Program-made: the position numbers and the translations under genes
In this document: piece by piece, positions 41,853 through 51,447 of the stretch
Layout: every line of letters starts with the position of its first letter
How positions within the stretch are numbered: the stretch's first letter is position 1
Notes under the pieces: generated by a model
The model's database searches: none
What the model was told of the DNA's origin: nothing
What the model saw: the letters and a program-made list of their open reading frames with translations, nothing else
From: Endomicrobium proavitum
GTDB taxonomy: Bacteria; Elusimicrobiota; Endomicrobiia; Endomicrobiales; Endomicrobiaceae
Reading direction: 5' to 3'
Length of the DNA stretch: 64,000 bases
Assembly: GCF_001027545.1 (NCBI RefSeq)
Contig: NZ_CP009498.1
Span: 496,001 to 560,000, forward strand

Positions 41853-42815
41853 ATGGAATTTAAAATAGCAAAAGAGACGCTTGAGCTTGAAGCTAAAGCG
41901 GTTAAAGATCAGATAAAACATCTTGACGCAAACTTCGGCAAAGCTGTCAGGCTTATAAAAGACTGCAAAGGCCGCGTAATAGTTATGGGGCTTGGCAAAT
42001 CCGGGCTTATAGGCAGAAAAATTTCTGCGACAATGTCTTCAATCGGCATTCCGTCAATATTTGTTCATCCGTCGGAAAGTTTGCACGGAGACTTAGGTTC
42101 TCTTATGGCGGGCGACGTTGTTATAATGCTTTCTTATTCCGGAGAGACGGAAGAAATTAAAAAAGTTTTGCCCGTTCTTAAAAATATGAAAATAAAAGTT
42201 ATTGTTATGACCGGTAAAACAAAAGCTAACGTGTGGCAAAATTCTGATTGCATAATAGATTGCAGCGTTGAAAAAGAAGCGTGTCCGTATAACATGGCGC
42301 CGACATCTTCAACAACCGCCGTGCTTGCCATGGGCGACGCGCTGGCGCTTACGGTTTCCAATTTAAAAGGTTTTAAGAGGGAACATCTTGCATTGCTTCA
42401 CCCGTTAGGGTCTATAGGCAAAAGATTGACCATGCATGTTTCAGATATTATGAGAAAAGGGAAACAAAACCCCGTTGTGTTTTCGGACGCTACCGTTGAA
42501 GACGCGCTTCTTGTAATGACCGGCACAAGGGTAGGCGCAACAAGCGTTGTGGATAAAAAAGGAAAAATTACAGGCTTCTTTACCGACGGAGATTTAAGAA
42601 GACGCCTTCAAAAAGACGAGAAGATTTTAAAAAAGAAAATAACGGAAGTTATGACAAAAAACCCCAGAACCGTAACGCCCGATATGATGGCTGTTGACGC
42701 CGCGCGCGTTCTTAAAGATTATAATATAGACAATATTCCGGTAGTAGATAAAAATAATAAGCCTCTCGGAATTTTAGATCAGGGAGATTTGTTATCGCAG
42801 GGTATAGCCGAATAG
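41853..42815 (+). CDS. kdsD: arabinose-5-phosphate isomerase (SIS plus two CBS domains)
   Basis: It converts ribulose 5-phosphate to arabinose 5-phosphate, the first step to Kdo for lipopolysaccharide. The 320-residue protein has a SIS domain (GLGKSGLIGRKISATMSS near residue 45, HPSESLHGDLG, LSYSGETEE), the family stretch APTSSTTAVLAMGDALA, then two CBS domains from about residue 200. I chose the ATG at 41853, eight bases after GAGGA, over one at 41838. The neighbours accD, folC and lptD suggest an envelope/lipid cluster. Confidence 0.93.
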   Translation: MEFKIAKETLELEAKAVKDQIKHLDANFGKAVRLIKDCKGRVIVMGLGKSGLIGRKISATMSSIGIPSIFVHPSESLHGDLGSLMAGDVVIMLSYSGETEEIKKVLPVLKNMKIKVIVMTGKTKANVWQNSDCIIDCSVEKEACPYNMAPTSSTTAVLAMGDALALTVSNLKGFKREHLALLHPLGSIGKRLTMHVSDIMRKGKQNPVVFSDATVEDALLVMTGTRVGATSVVDKKGKITGFFTDGDLRRRLQKDEKILKKKITEVMTKNPRTVTPDMMAVDAARVLKDYNIDNIPVVDKNNKPLGILDQGDLLSQGIAE

Positions 42816-42836
42816 ATAATTTGGAGGGTTCAAAAT

Positions 42837-43646
42837 ATGGAAACGCAAAAAAACCAAGCTCAGTCTGCGGATAAAATTCCGGCGGGTATGTGGACAAAAT
42901 GTAAAAAATGCGAGCAAATTCTTCTTCAAAAAGATTATGAAGAAAATCTGTTGGTTTGTCCGAAATGCGGATACTACGGAAGAGTTAATCCTCGTAAAAG
43001 AATAGAATTTACCGTGGATAACGGAAGTTTTAAAGAGACCGATAAAAATTTAAAAGCCGTAGATTTTTTAAATTTTCCGGGATACGGCGAGAAAATAAAA
43101 AAGTCGCACATAAACGACGCTGTTGTTACCGGCGAAGCTAAAATAGGCGGATATCCGGTAATGCTTGCCGTTATGGATTTTGAATTCATGGGCGGCAGCA
43201 TGGGCTCGGTAGTGGGCGAAAAAATAGTGCGCGCCATAGAAACGGCTATAGAAAAAAAATATCCCGTTATTATACTTTCGGCGTCGGGCGGAGCAAGAAT
43301 GCAAGAGGGAATAATATCTCTTATGCAAATGGGTAAAACCAGCGCAGCGCTTGCAAGACTTGCCGAAAAAGGGCTTGCTTATATTTCGGTTTTAACAGAC
43401 CCTACAACGGGCGGAGTTGCCGCAAGCTACGCAATGCTTGGAGATTTAAATATAGCGGAATCAAAAGCGCTTATAGGTTTTGCCGGTCCAAGAGTTATTG
43501 AACAAACTATAAGACAGCAGCTTCCCGAAGGCTTTCAACTTTCAGAGTTTCTTGAAAAACACGGAATGGTTGACATTGTGGCGGAAAGAAAAGATTTAAG
43601 AAACGTCTTGATAAAAGCTTTACGATTTTTTGACAAGAAGAAATAA
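42837..43646 (+). CDS. accD: acetyl-CoA carboxylase carboxyltransferase subunit beta
   Basis: This beta subunit of the carboxyltransferase forms malonyl-CoA for fatty acid synthesis. The 269-residue protein has an N-terminal zinc ribbon ([11 protein letters not shown]...[11 protein letters not shown]) and the crotonase-fold core with [18 protein letters not shown] and [17 protein letters not shown]. The ribosome site is GGAGGG. It overlaps folC by one base (TAATG). Confidence 0.96.
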   Translation: METQKNQAQSADKIPAGMWTKCKKCEQILLQKDYEENLLVCPKCGYYGRVNPRKRIEFTVDNGSFKETDKNLKAVDFLNFPGYGEKIKKSHINDAVVTGEAKIGGYPVMLAVMDFEFMGGSMGSVVGEKIVRAIETAIEKKYPVIILSASGGARMQEGIISLMQMGKTSAALARLAEKGLAYISVLTDPTTGGVAASYAMLGDLNIAESKALIGFAGPRVIEQTIRQQLPEGFQLSEFLEKHGMVDIVAERKDLRNVLIKALRFFDKKK

Positions 43647-44878
43647 TGTTTTTTGACTCTTTAAAAGAATACGAAGGCATGACGCCCGGACTTTCAAGAA
43701 TAAAAAAATTTCTTAAAGCTTTGGGCGACCCGCATAAAAAGTTAAAATGCGTTCACATCGCCGGAACAAATGCAAAAGGTTCTACGGCGGCGTTTACGGC
43801 TTCTATTTTGAAAAACAGCGGCTATAAAACGGCTTTATACACTTCGCCGCATTTAAGGCGCATAACTGAACGCATAAAAATAAACGGCAAAGATATTTCT
43901 AAAAAAACTTTTGCCGCAATTGCTGAAAAATATTTGGCTCTTGCCGAAAAATGCAAACTGTCATATTTTGAATATCTTACGGCGATAGCTTTCATATATT
44001 TTGCCGCGCAAAAAGTTGATATTGCGGTTATTGAAACGGGGCTTGGCGGGCGGTTTGACGCTACAAATGTTATAACGGATCCGCTTGTTGCAATAATTAC
44101 TTCGGTAAACATAGACCATGCGGAAATTTTGGGTTCTACAATAAAGAAAATAGCTTTTGAGAAAGCCGGAATAATTAAAAATTCCAAAGTCGTTTGCGGA
44201 AAACTTTCCGCGCAGGCTTTAAAAGTAATAAAATGCAAAACAAACCCGTTGGTTTTCGGAAAAGATTTTACCGTAACATATAAAAAACAGTCTCTTCGGT
44301 TTGATTACAACGGCTTGAAAGATAATTTGAAAAATTTAAAAATATCTTTATACGGCAAACATCAAATTCAAAACGCTGCAGTTGCCGCTTGCGCAATTGA
44401 AGTTTTAAAAAGTAAAGGTTTTGTAATTAAAGATTCAAATATCAAAAAAGGTCTTGCAAAAGCTCAGTGGCCTGCAAGGTTTGATGTCCGAAAAATTAAT
44501 GGGGCGCAAATTATAATAGACGGCGCGCATAACCCTGAAGCAACAGACGCTTTCATTTCGGCGCTAAAAGATTTTGACGACGGAAACATTAAAAGAACTT
44601 TCATATTTGCCGCAATGAAAGAAAAAGATTATACAACGGTTATAAAAAAAATAGTTCCTTACGCCGGAAAAGTTATACTGCCTGCTTTGCGTAACAAAAG
44701 AGCGGTTGATACGGAAAAATTAAAGCTCGTGTTTGCAAAATATATTCCGGCGCGCAATATTTTTACCGTAAAAAACGTTAAAGAAAGTTTAAACCTTATC
44801 AAAAAAAGAGAAAAAGCAGCGGCGGCAGGCTCTCTGTATTTGGCCGGAGAGTTAATACAACATATAAGAGGATTGTAA
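43646..44878 (+). CDS. folC: folylpolyglutamate / dihydrofolate synthase
   Basis: This Mur-ligase-like ATP enzyme adds glutamate to folates and may also make dihydrofolate. It has 410 residues. The P-loop is HIAGTNAKGSTAAF near residue 35; SPHLRRITERIKING and ETGLGGRFDATN are FolC signatures, and DGAHNPEAT lies in the C-terminal domain. The accD-folC pairing with overlapping codons is common among bacteria. It overlaps the next gene by one base. Confidence 0.93.
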   Translation: MFFDSLKEYEGMTPGLSRIKKFLKALGDPHKKLKCVHIAGTNAKGSTAAFTASILKNSGYKTALYTSPHLRRITERIKINGKDISKKTFAAIAEKYLALAEKCKLSYFEYLTAIAFIYFAAQKVDIAVIETGLGGRFDATNVITDPLVAIITSVNIDHAEILGSTIKKIAFEKAGIIKNSKVVCGKLSAQALKVIKCKTNPLVFGKDFTVTYKKQSLRFDYNGLKDNLKNLKISLYGKHQIQNAAVAACAIEVLKSKGFVIKDSNIKKGLAKAQWPARFDVRKINGAQIIIDGAHNPEATDAFISALKDFDDGNIKRTFIFAAMKEKDYTTVIKKIVPYAGKVILPALRNKRAVDTEKLKLVFAKYIPARNIFTVKNVKESLNLIKKREKAAAAGSLYLAGELIQHIRGL

Positions 44879-45840
44879 TGTCAGCGAAATATTATCTTGG
44901 CATAGATATGGGCGGAACAAACATTAAAATAGCGATAGTAAACAACAAAGGTTCCATTGTTGAAGAGTCCGTTATTGCAACCGATATAAATGCCAAACCT
45001 GAAACAATAGTTAAATCTATAGTTGAAAAAGCTTCCGTTTTAAAAAATTACCGCAATACAAAAACGGCTGGCGTAGGAATTGCCGGCGATGTAGATTGTT
45101 TGAAAGGTATTGTCCGCTTTTCTCCTAATTTGCCGAAATGGAAAAAAATTAATTTGAAAGAGATGCTTGAAAAACTAACAAAGAAAAAAGTTTTTGTTGA
45201 TAACGACGCAAATACGGCGGCAATAGGCGCGTTTTGTCTTGACGTTATGGAAAAATCTTCTAATCTTGTGTGCGTAACTTTGGGCACGGGCGTTGGCGGC
45301 GGAATTATTATAAATAAAAAACTTTACATAGGAGCAAGCTGCACCGCCGGAGAAATAGGGCACATTACAATAGACCCTAAAGGCTTGCGCTGCAAATGCG
45401 GCAATACCGGCTGTATAGAAACTTTTGTAGGCGCAAAATATCTTTCCGCCTATGCGGCAAAATATTTTAAAGAAAATAAATCGGCCTTAATGGATAAGCT
45501 TATTGCAAAAGACTACTCCAAAATTACTCCTAAAATTTTACATGCGGCGGCAGTTAAAGGCGACAAAGTTGCAAAAGCTGTGTGGAACTACGCCGGCGAA
45601 AAACTCGGTATTTTAATTTCCGACATTTTAAATTTTATAAACCCCGACACAATAGTTTTATGCGGGGGAATAAGCCATGCCGGAAAATATCTTTTAGACC
45701 CTCTGAAAAAAGAGATAGAAAAAAGAGCGTTTAAATCTTCCCGCAAGGCGTGTAAAATTATAGTATCCGGCTACACAAATAAGCTTGGAGTTGTGGGCGC
45801 GGCTATGCTTGCCAAACATTCTACAGCTGCAAAACAATAA
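44878..45840 (+). CDS. ROK-family sugar kinase (glucokinase-like)
   Basis: This ROK protein has 320 residues. The phosphate loop is GIDMGGTNIKIAIV and the catalytic aspartate lies in VDNDANTAAIG. The zinc/ROK signature reads CTAGEIGHITIDPKGLRCKCGNTGC, with H and three cysteines present. It has no DNA-binding domain, so it is an enzyme rather than a repressor. Glucose is the likeliest substrate, which would join glucose from the GH94-type reaction to glycolysis. It overlaps folC by one base. Confidence 0.88.
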   Translation: MSAKYYLGIDMGGTNIKIAIVNNKGSIVEESVIATDINAKPETIVKSIVEKASVLKNYRNTKTAGVGIAGDVDCLKGIVRFSPNLPKWKKINLKEMLEKLTKKKVFVDNDANTAAIGAFCLDVMEKSSNLVCVTLGTGVGGGIIINKKLYIGASCTAGEIGHITIDPKGLRCKCGNTGCIETFVGAKYLSAYAAKYFKENKSALMDKLIAKDYSKITPKILHAAAVKGDKVAKAVWNYAGEKLGILISDILNFINPDTIVLCGGISHAGKYLLDPLKKEIEKRAFKSSRKACKIIVSGYTNKLGVVGAAMLAKHSTAAKQ

Positions 45841-45847
45841 CTTTTCA

Positions 45848-47932
45848 ATGAAAAATCTTTTTAAAACAATTATTATTTTATTTCTTATGTCAGCCGCTTG
45901 CCGCGGCGTTTTTTCTTATGAAATAGATATAAAAGCCGACGAGCTTGAATATATTCAGGGAGATAACGTTATAAGAGCTAACGGCAACGTTGTTATGGGC
46001 TGGCAGGGAAGGGAAGTTAAAGCCGATTACGTAATGTTTAAAGTTGAAGAAAAAACTATGCACGCAAGCGGAAACGTGCGAATTGAAGAGTCGGGAAACT
46101 CTTTTGCCGCTTCAAGCATAGATTACGATTTTGCGCAGGAAACCGGCGACATAAAAGACAGCGTAGTAAACGCTTCAATAATATTTATGCACGCAAAAGA
46201 GATGACGCGCTATAAAGACGACGCAAAAGACGCTTACGCTATAAGACACGTAACTCTTTCAAACTGCGATTTAGACGACCCTCACACGTGTTTTAGAGCC
46301 AGAACCGGTAAAATTGTTTTAGGCGAAAGAGTTACTATTTACAACCCTGTGCTGTATATAGGTAAAGTTCCTATTTTTTATCTGCCGTTTATAACAAAAT
46401 CTCTCAAGGGCGGCGGCGGGTTTGAAATGGGAAATTTTAAATATACTTTTGAGCCCGGATACACAAATGAAGGCGGCTTTTCAATAAAAAATACTCTTGC
46501 ATATAAATTCAGCAATGCAATTACGCTTAAAGGTTTTTACGATTATCTCGGCAGCAGAGGAAACGGTTACGGCGGAGAGTTTAATTATTTTACAAATAAC
46601 GCCAAGGGAAGTATTTACGCATATAAAATTAACGACCGTTTTGCGAATATGGAACGCTGGACGGTGCGCCCATATTATTGGCAGCGCATAAATAAAGAGT
46701 GGACTATACAATCTCAGGCGGAGCTGATAAGCGACAACAGTTTTAACAATTATTACAATCAAGGCGACTGGAACAGAACTCTTAACAGATTATACTCTTA
46801 CGCGGCTCTTACCAGACAAGGGCAAAGCACAAATTTACTTATTGCCTTACAGCGTCATGACAACTACAACGGAATAGAATACGTTACCGAGCAAATGTCT
46901 TTGCCTCAGGTCAATTTTACTTATTATCCGAAAAAAATATTTTTAGGAATAACGCACAGTTTTAATTTGCTTTACGACAATAATTACAGAGAATATTCCA
47001 CAGGCAATCTTTTCTACAAAAATACCGCGGCGGCAAATTACAACCTTACAAAAGATTTTAGAATAGGAAAAAGGCTTACGTTAAAACCTGCTCTCACAAT
47101 ATCCGAAGAATGGTATGACAGAGACAATCAGGGATATTACGACCACACATTTTTAACAAAATATACAAGTTCGCTTAATTCAAGGCTTCGCGTAACAAGC
47201 TGGATGGATTGGAATTTCAACTATTCGGCAAGAATGCGCGCTGAAAAAAATTCTCTTGCAATAGATTCTTCGGCAAACGATTACGGTTTGGAAGCTAATC
47301 ATCTTGCTTATACTAATTATATGTATATAGGCTCAAGAACTACCGTAAGAAACACGCTTTCGTATAATTTTATGAATTATAGAACGCCATACTCGCCGTC
47401 TGACAATAATCTTTACAGAACGCCGCAGACTTCTTCAAGATGGTCGCCGCTTGCAACTGAAATTATTTACACGCCTAAATATTATATTACCGCCTACATC
47501 AGACAAACGCAGCTTATAGATCCGCTGAAATTTCAGGCGTTGCAAGTTGATTTGCAAATAGGCTCGCTTGAAAAAATGTATTTTAATTTCGGCGTGTTTT
47601 ATCAGTATTACGACGACCCCGTTATGTCTTACCGCTCAAAGGAAATAGACAATACCATAGGGTTTGGCTTATGGGTTACGCCGAAATGGAGAATAGATTA
47701 TAATATACGCACAACGTCGCGCTTGGATTTAACTTATTCAAGGCTTAACGATCACGAATTTAAATTATACAGAGATTTGCATTGTTACAATTTAGGACTT
47801 ACATGGAGAGTCAGAAACTCTTACAACGAAGTGTTTTTTAAATTTGACATGAAAACAAATACGCCTTTTGACAGGCGCAACCTTGAAAAAGAGATGAGCG
47901 AAGATGAAGAAATATTCTATCCGTGGCGTTAA
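45848..47932 (+). CDS. lptD: LPS-assembly outer-membrane protein LptD
   Basis: This barrel inserts lipopolysaccharide in the outer leaflet. From the ATG at 45848 it has 694 residues: an N-terminal signal-like hydrophobic segment, then the OstA/LptA-like beta-jellyroll (IDIKADELEYIQGDNVIRANGNV... and ADYVMFKVEEKTMHASGNV), then a large barrel starting with IYNPVLYIGKVPIFYLPF, typical of LptD. C-terminal strands carry many aromatic residues. An in-frame start inside the previous gene would extend the protein, but the signal starts at 45848. Confidence 0.9.
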   Translation: MKNLFKTIIILFLMSAACRGVFSYEIDIKADELEYIQGDNVIRANGNVVMGWQGREVKADYVMFKVEEKTMHASGNVRIEESGNSFAASSIDYDFAQETGDIKDSVVNASIIFMHAKEMTRYKDDAKDAYAIRHVTLSNCDLDDPHTCFRARTGKIVLGERVTIYNPVLYIGKVPIFYLPFITKSLKGGGGFEMGNFKYTFEPGYTNEGGFSIKNTLAYKFSNAITLKGFYDYLGSRGNGYGGEFNYFTNNAKGSIYAYKINDRFANMERWTVRPYYWQRINKEWTIQSQAELISDNSFNNYYNQGDWNRTLNRLYSYAALTRQGQSTNLLIALQRHDNYNGIEYVTEQMSLPQVNFTYYPKKIFLGITHSFNLLYDNNYREYSTGNLFYKNTAAANYNLTKDFRIGKRLTLKPALTISEEWYDRDNQGYYDHTFLTKYTSSLNSRLRVTSWMDWNFNYSARMRAEKNSLAIDSSANDYGLEANHLAYTNYMYIGSRTTVRNTLSYNFMNYRTPYSPSDNNLYRTPQTSSRWSPLATEIIYTPKYYITAYIRQTQLIDPLKFQALQVDLQIGSLEKMYFNFGVFYQYYDDPVMSYRSKEIDNTIGFGLWVTPKWRIDYNIRTTSRLDLTYSRLNDHEFKLYRDLHCYNLGLTWRVRNSYNEVFFKFDMKTNTPFDRRNLEKEMSEDEEIFYPWR

Positions 47933-47997
47933 AAGTTTTATAAATAATATGTTATAATAACAGCGGAAAATTTTAAAATTTAGGGAGATAAAAAATC

Positions 47998-48930
47998 ATG
48001 AAATTGTTTGTTACCGGCGGCGCGGGGTTTATAGGTTCAAATTTTATAAGACACATTTTATCTAAATATCCTAACTACAAAATTATTAATTACGATAAAC
48101 TGACCTACGCCGGAAATTTAAAAAATCTTAAAGACATTGCAAAAAATAAAAATTATAAATTTGTAAAAGGCGATATCTGTAATTACAAATTTGTAAACAA
48201 ATACATAAAAGACGTTGACGCCATAATAAATTTTGCCGCTGAAACGCACGTTGACCGTTCTATAGCAAACGCCGACGCTTTTGTTAAAACAAACGTCAAC
48301 GGCACTTTCACTCTTCTTGAAGCCGCAAAAGCAAATAAAATAAAAAAATACCTTCAAGTTTCTACCGACGAAGTTTACGGCAGCATTTTGAAAGGTTCTT
48401 TTACCGAAGAATCTTATATTTGCCCAAACAGCCCGTATTCCGCTTCTAAGGCGTCCGCAGACATGCTTTGCCGCGCGTATTTTGTAACTTACGGCTTTCC
48501 TGCCATGATTACAAGATGTTCTAACAATTACGGACCTTACCAGTACCCAGAAAAAGTTATTCCGTTATTTATTTCAAACGCGCTTAAAAATAAAAACCTT
48601 CCGCTTTACGGCGACGGGAAAAACGTCCGCGACTGGCTTTATGTTGAAGATCACTGCCGCGCAATAGACATAGTTTTGCATAAGGGCAAAGCCGGCGAGG
48701 TTTACAATATCGGCGGCGGTCAGGAACTTTCAAACATAGAACTTACAAAAAAGATTTTAAAAATTTTAGAAAAGCCCGAAACTTTAATTAAAAGAGTTGC
48801 GGACAGATTAGGTCATGACAGAAGATATTCCATAAACTACAACAAAATAAAAAAATTAGGTTATAAACCGCAGTTTACATTTGAAAAAGCCATTAAAGAA
48901 ACAGTAAAATGGTATAAAGAAAATAAGTAG
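47998..48930 (+). CDS. rfbB: dTDP-glucose 4,6-dehydratase
   Basis: This is an extended SDR enzyme of 310 residues. The NAD loop is VTGGAGFIGSNFIRHIL at the N-terminus. AAETHVDRSI, STDEVYG and the catalytic SPYSASKASADML (Tyr-x3-Lys) follow, then NNYGPYQYPEKVIP. It makes the substrate for RfbC, encoded at 28252. GGGAG precedes the ATG. It starts a new transcript after lptD; a TATAAT lies at 47953. Confidence 0.95.
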   Translation: MKLFVTGGAGFIGSNFIRHILSKYPNYKIINYDKLTYAGNLKNLKDIAKNKNYKFVKGDICNYKFVNKYIKDVDAIINFAAETHVDRSIANADAFVKTNVNGTFTLLEAAKANKIKKYLQVSTDEVYGSILKGSFTEESYICPNSPYSASKASADMLCRAYFVTYGFPAMITRCSNNYGPYQYPEKVIPLFISNALKNKNLPLYGDGKNVRDWLYVEDHCRAIDIVLHKGKAGEVYNIGGGQELSNIELTKKILKILEKPETLIKRVADRLGHDRRYSINYNKIKKLGYKPQFTFEKAIKETVKWYKENK

Positions 48931-48944
48931 CAATCTATTTTTAT

Positions 48945-49019
48945 GCGGCAGATTTCAAATATCTGCCGCTATAACGGCTTAAACACTTCAGTCTTACACA
49001 TCTTTGGCTTACACATCTT
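48945..49019. promoter_or_regulatory. hairpin and 12-bp direct repeat upstream of the tad locus
   Basis: A perfect stem GCGGCAGAT / ATCTGCCGC with loop TTCAAAT lies at 48945-48969 without a T run. Next are two identical copies of CTTACACATCTT at 48993 and 49008, offset by 15 bases. They sit 40-70 bases before tadE and could be a regulator-binding site; no clear promoter boxes were seen. Confidence 0.45.
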
Positions 49020-49059
49020 AGGAAAACTGAAAGTAAACTTTTAAATTTAAAGGCTTTAC

Positions 49060-49602
49060 TTGAAACGTTTTAAAAACTCAAAACCGGCATTACGCTCAAA
49101 AGGGCAATCTCTTGTAGAAGCGGCTTTATTTATGCCGTTAATAGTGTTTTTTCTTTTTGCAGTTGTTTGGTTTGCGCGGGTTGCGCTTACATGGCAGCAG
49201 CTTACGGGCGCCGCTCGCTACGGCACAGATTTATTAGTTTATACTCGCTACAGCGAAGACACTATAAAAGGTTTCATAATAAACTATCTTTGCCACAGCT
49301 CAAATATAGGCAGAACGCTTGACAGAGAAAAACTAAACGTAGTCGTAAAAGCTAACGATTCTCAAAAACTTGATTACTCTTTGTCATTGGATAATATAGC
49401 TAATTTTAGCCCTACGGAACTTGTAAAGCTTAAAGATTCTTTGTTGGCTGTAAATTTAAAAAAGTCATATGTAGAGCTTGTATATACTTATAAAATTCCG
49501 CCAATACTTAAATTTACAGGCAGGGAAAATATAGAAATTAAAGCGCGTTCCGAAATTTTGTCCGGTACGGGAAGTTCCAGCGAGACAAAGCGCGCAAACT
49601 AA
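49060..49602 (+). CDS. TadE-like pseudopilin of the Tad pilus
   Basis: This 180-residue protein begins KRFKNSKPALRSKGQSLVEAALFMPLIVFFLFAV, the TadE/TadG signature: a short basic leader, a GQSLVEAALF cleavage-like region and one N-terminal membrane helix. The rest is a periplasmic domain. The start codon is TTG with AAAGG eight bases upstream. It opens a Tad/Flp pilus locus. Confidence 0.85.
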   Translation: MKRFKNSKPALRSKGQSLVEAALFMPLIVFFLFAVVWFARVALTWQQLTGAARYGTDLLVYTRYSEDTIKGFIINYLCHSSNIGRTLDREKLNVVVKANDSQKLDYSLSLDNIANFSPTELVKLKDSLLAVNLKKSYVELVYTYKIPPILKFTGRENIEIKARSEILSGTGSSSETKRAN

Positions 49603-49612
49603 GGAGAATGTA

Positions 49613-49786
49613 ATGTTAAACTTCGGTTGGGTTAAAAGACACAAAGGTCAGGGAATGGTGGAGTATATTTTGATAGTGGCAGTTGTGGTAGGGATTGTGT
49701 TTGCTGTATATAAAACTTTAGGAAGCACAATTAAGGGGCAGTTTGAAAAAGCAACAGAAGTAGTTGAAACTGCAGACGTTGAGTAA
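49613..49786 (+). CDS. Flp-type pilin (57 residues)
   Basis: This short gene encodes the probable major pilin. After a basic leader ending KGQ comes GMVEYILIVAVVVGIVFAVYKTLG, which matches the Flp pattern: a glycine before the cut, glutamate at +5-like position, tyrosine next to it, and one long hydrophobic helix. The C-terminus is short and polar. AAGGAG lies just before the ATG. It is directly after tadE and before cpaB, where Flp genes are often found. Confidence 0.85.
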   Translation: MLNFGWVKRHKGQGMVEYILIVAVVVGIVFAVYKTLGSTIKGQFEKATEVVETADVE

Positions 49787-49845
49787 GGCGGATAATTTGT
49801 AAAGAGTATAGCGTATAGCATATAATTACAAAAATGGAGAAAACA

Positions 49846-50607
49846 ATGAAAAAGGCATTATTTGCATTGGTTTTAGTTTTTGCCGCGGCAAATGTTTTTG
49901 CAGATAATTTATATCTCAATAACGGTGAAGTGTTGGACGGCAAAATAATTCAGGAAACAGCTGATTCTTATCTTTTTCAACAGGGCTCGTCTTGGAAGCA
50001 AATTAAAAAAACGGATGTTACTTTTGCAGGTAACGTTGCGGCTAATAATTCTTCCGGCATACCTGATATTGACTTAATTTTAAAGTTAGGCACAGATTTA
50101 TCAGGCAAAACATTTTTGGGAAGCAAAAACGATGTTGGAACTTTATATGACAAACCTAAACAATTTCATATTGCTCTTGAGTTGGATTTCAAAGCATTTA
50201 AGAATATTTATTTAGGCTTTGGCGCAGGAATAAATCCTTCCACTAATCTTGACGGAAAAGCAGTCTATTACACGGATATACCATATTACTTGATTGCAAA
50301 ATTTAAGCAAAGCATAGGGGAAAATAAAAACGTTTACGTGTCGGGAAATATAGGTTCTCATTCTTTAACGTTTAAGGGAAGTCCGGGAGTTGATCCTGGA
50401 TATGATGTAAGCAATAAAATGCCTCTTTATTATGGAATTAATGCCGGAGTTGAGTTAAGCGACCTAATATTAGAACTTGCTTTTCTTTCATCTATGGGAG
50501 AGCTTAGCTCTGAAGAGGCGAATACAGGTGGTTGGGGAGTTGTTCGCAATAGCTATGATTTCCTAAGCCAGAGCGTAGTATTTTCAATAGGTTATAAAAT
50601 ATTTTAA
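49846..50607 (+). CDS. outer-membrane barrel protein inside the tad locus
   Basis: This 253-residue protein has a signal peptide MKKALFALVLVFAAANVFA. A small ~45-residue module follows (LYLNNGEVLDGKIIQET...WKQIKKTDVTF), then about eight amphipathic strands ending SVVFSIGYKIF, typical of a barrel. I do not recognise the family. It sits where the secretin gene (cpaC/rcpA) usually lies in Tad loci, just before cpaB, but it shows no secretin domain. The ATG at 49846 follows GGAG by six bases; one at 49834 overlaps it. Confidence 0.75.
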   Translation: MKKALFALVLVFAAANVFADNLYLNNGEVLDGKIIQETADSYLFQQGSSWKQIKKTDVTFAGNVAANNSSGIPDIDLILKLGTDLSGKTFLGSKNDVGTLYDKPKQFHIALELDFKAFKNIYLGFGAGINPSTNLDGKAVYYTDIPYYLIAKFKQSIGENKNVYVSGNIGSHSLTFKGSPGVDPGYDVSNKMPLYYGINAGVELSDLILELAFLSSMGELSSEEANTGGWGVVRNSYDFLSQSVVFSIGYKIF

Positions 50608-50623
50608 GGAACTTTAAACTAAT

Positions 50624-51445
50624 ATGAAAAAAACAGTTTTACTTGCCGCTGTTTTTGCGGTGTTTGCCGCTTTGTTTGCGTTTTTGTTTTTTAACGGTAT
50701 AGAAACAAAATACAAAACTCTTGCGGAGCCCGTAAAAGTTTTAGTTGCAAATCAGAGAATAGTTCAGGGAACGGTTATCCGCGCGGATATGCTTGCCGTA
50801 AAAGCTGTTCCTAAAGAATATGTTCAGCCTAAAGCGTTTGCAAACGCCTCGTCGCTTTTTACAAAAGACGGAGCGCCCTTGTATATTGCTCTTAACGCCA
50901 TTGAGTCTGGGGAACAAATCCTTTCAACAAAAGTATCCCAAACAAATTCCGACACGGGAGTTTCAAGCATAATTCCCGACGGTAAAAAAGCGCTTGTGGT
51001 AAGTTTTGACAATGACATTTCGGGAATAACTCCAGGCAGCAGAATAGACGTTTTAAGCATTATAGAGTATGCCGATACAAACAAACAATTTAACGAAGCG
51101 GCGTATGTAATAGCGCAGGATATTCTTGTTTTAGCCGTCGGAGAAAATTATCTGGGCGCGGCAAGAAAAACCGGCGAACAAGATTCTTCCAAGAAGTCTG
51201 CGGTAACGCTGTCTGTAAGTATTGAAGAGGCGCAAAGCATTCTTCTTGCCGACGAAAGGGGAAGTTTAAAGTTTGTTATAAGACCTTCCGGCGACAACGA
51301 AGTAATTCCCGTAAAAGCCGTGAAAATTTCAGATATTGTCCGCGATATTTCAAAAACGCAAAGCCAGCCTCAGAAGACACAAAATGTCAGCCGGAAAGAA
51401 ACGTTAGACATATTAAATAAGTATTCAAACTCTTTAAACAGGTAA
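50624..51445 (+). CDS. cpaB: Tad pilus assembly protein CpaB/RcpC
   Basis: CpaB has 273 residues. One N-terminal membrane helix is followed by a SAF domain (VKVLVANQRIVQGTVIRADMLAVKAVPKEYVQP, about residues 33-68) and the RcpC segment IPDGKKALVVSFDNDISGITPGSRIDVL near residue 120. In Tad systems it helps the outer-membrane channel assemble. It is two bases from the ATPase gene. Confidence 0.9.
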   Translation: MKKTVLLAAVFAVFAALFAFLFFNGIETKYKTLAEPVKVLVANQRIVQGTVIRADMLAVKAVPKEYVQPKAFANASSLFTKDGAPLYIALNAIESGEQILSTKVSQTNSDTGVSSIIPDGKKALVVSFDNDISGITPGSRIDVLSIIEYADTNKQFNEAAYVIAQDILVLAVGENYLGAARKTGEQDSSKKSAVTLSVSIEEAQSILLADERGSLKFVIRPSGDNEVIPVKAVKISDIVRDISKTQSQPQKTQNVSRKETLDILNKYSNSLNR

Positions 51446-51447
51446 AA

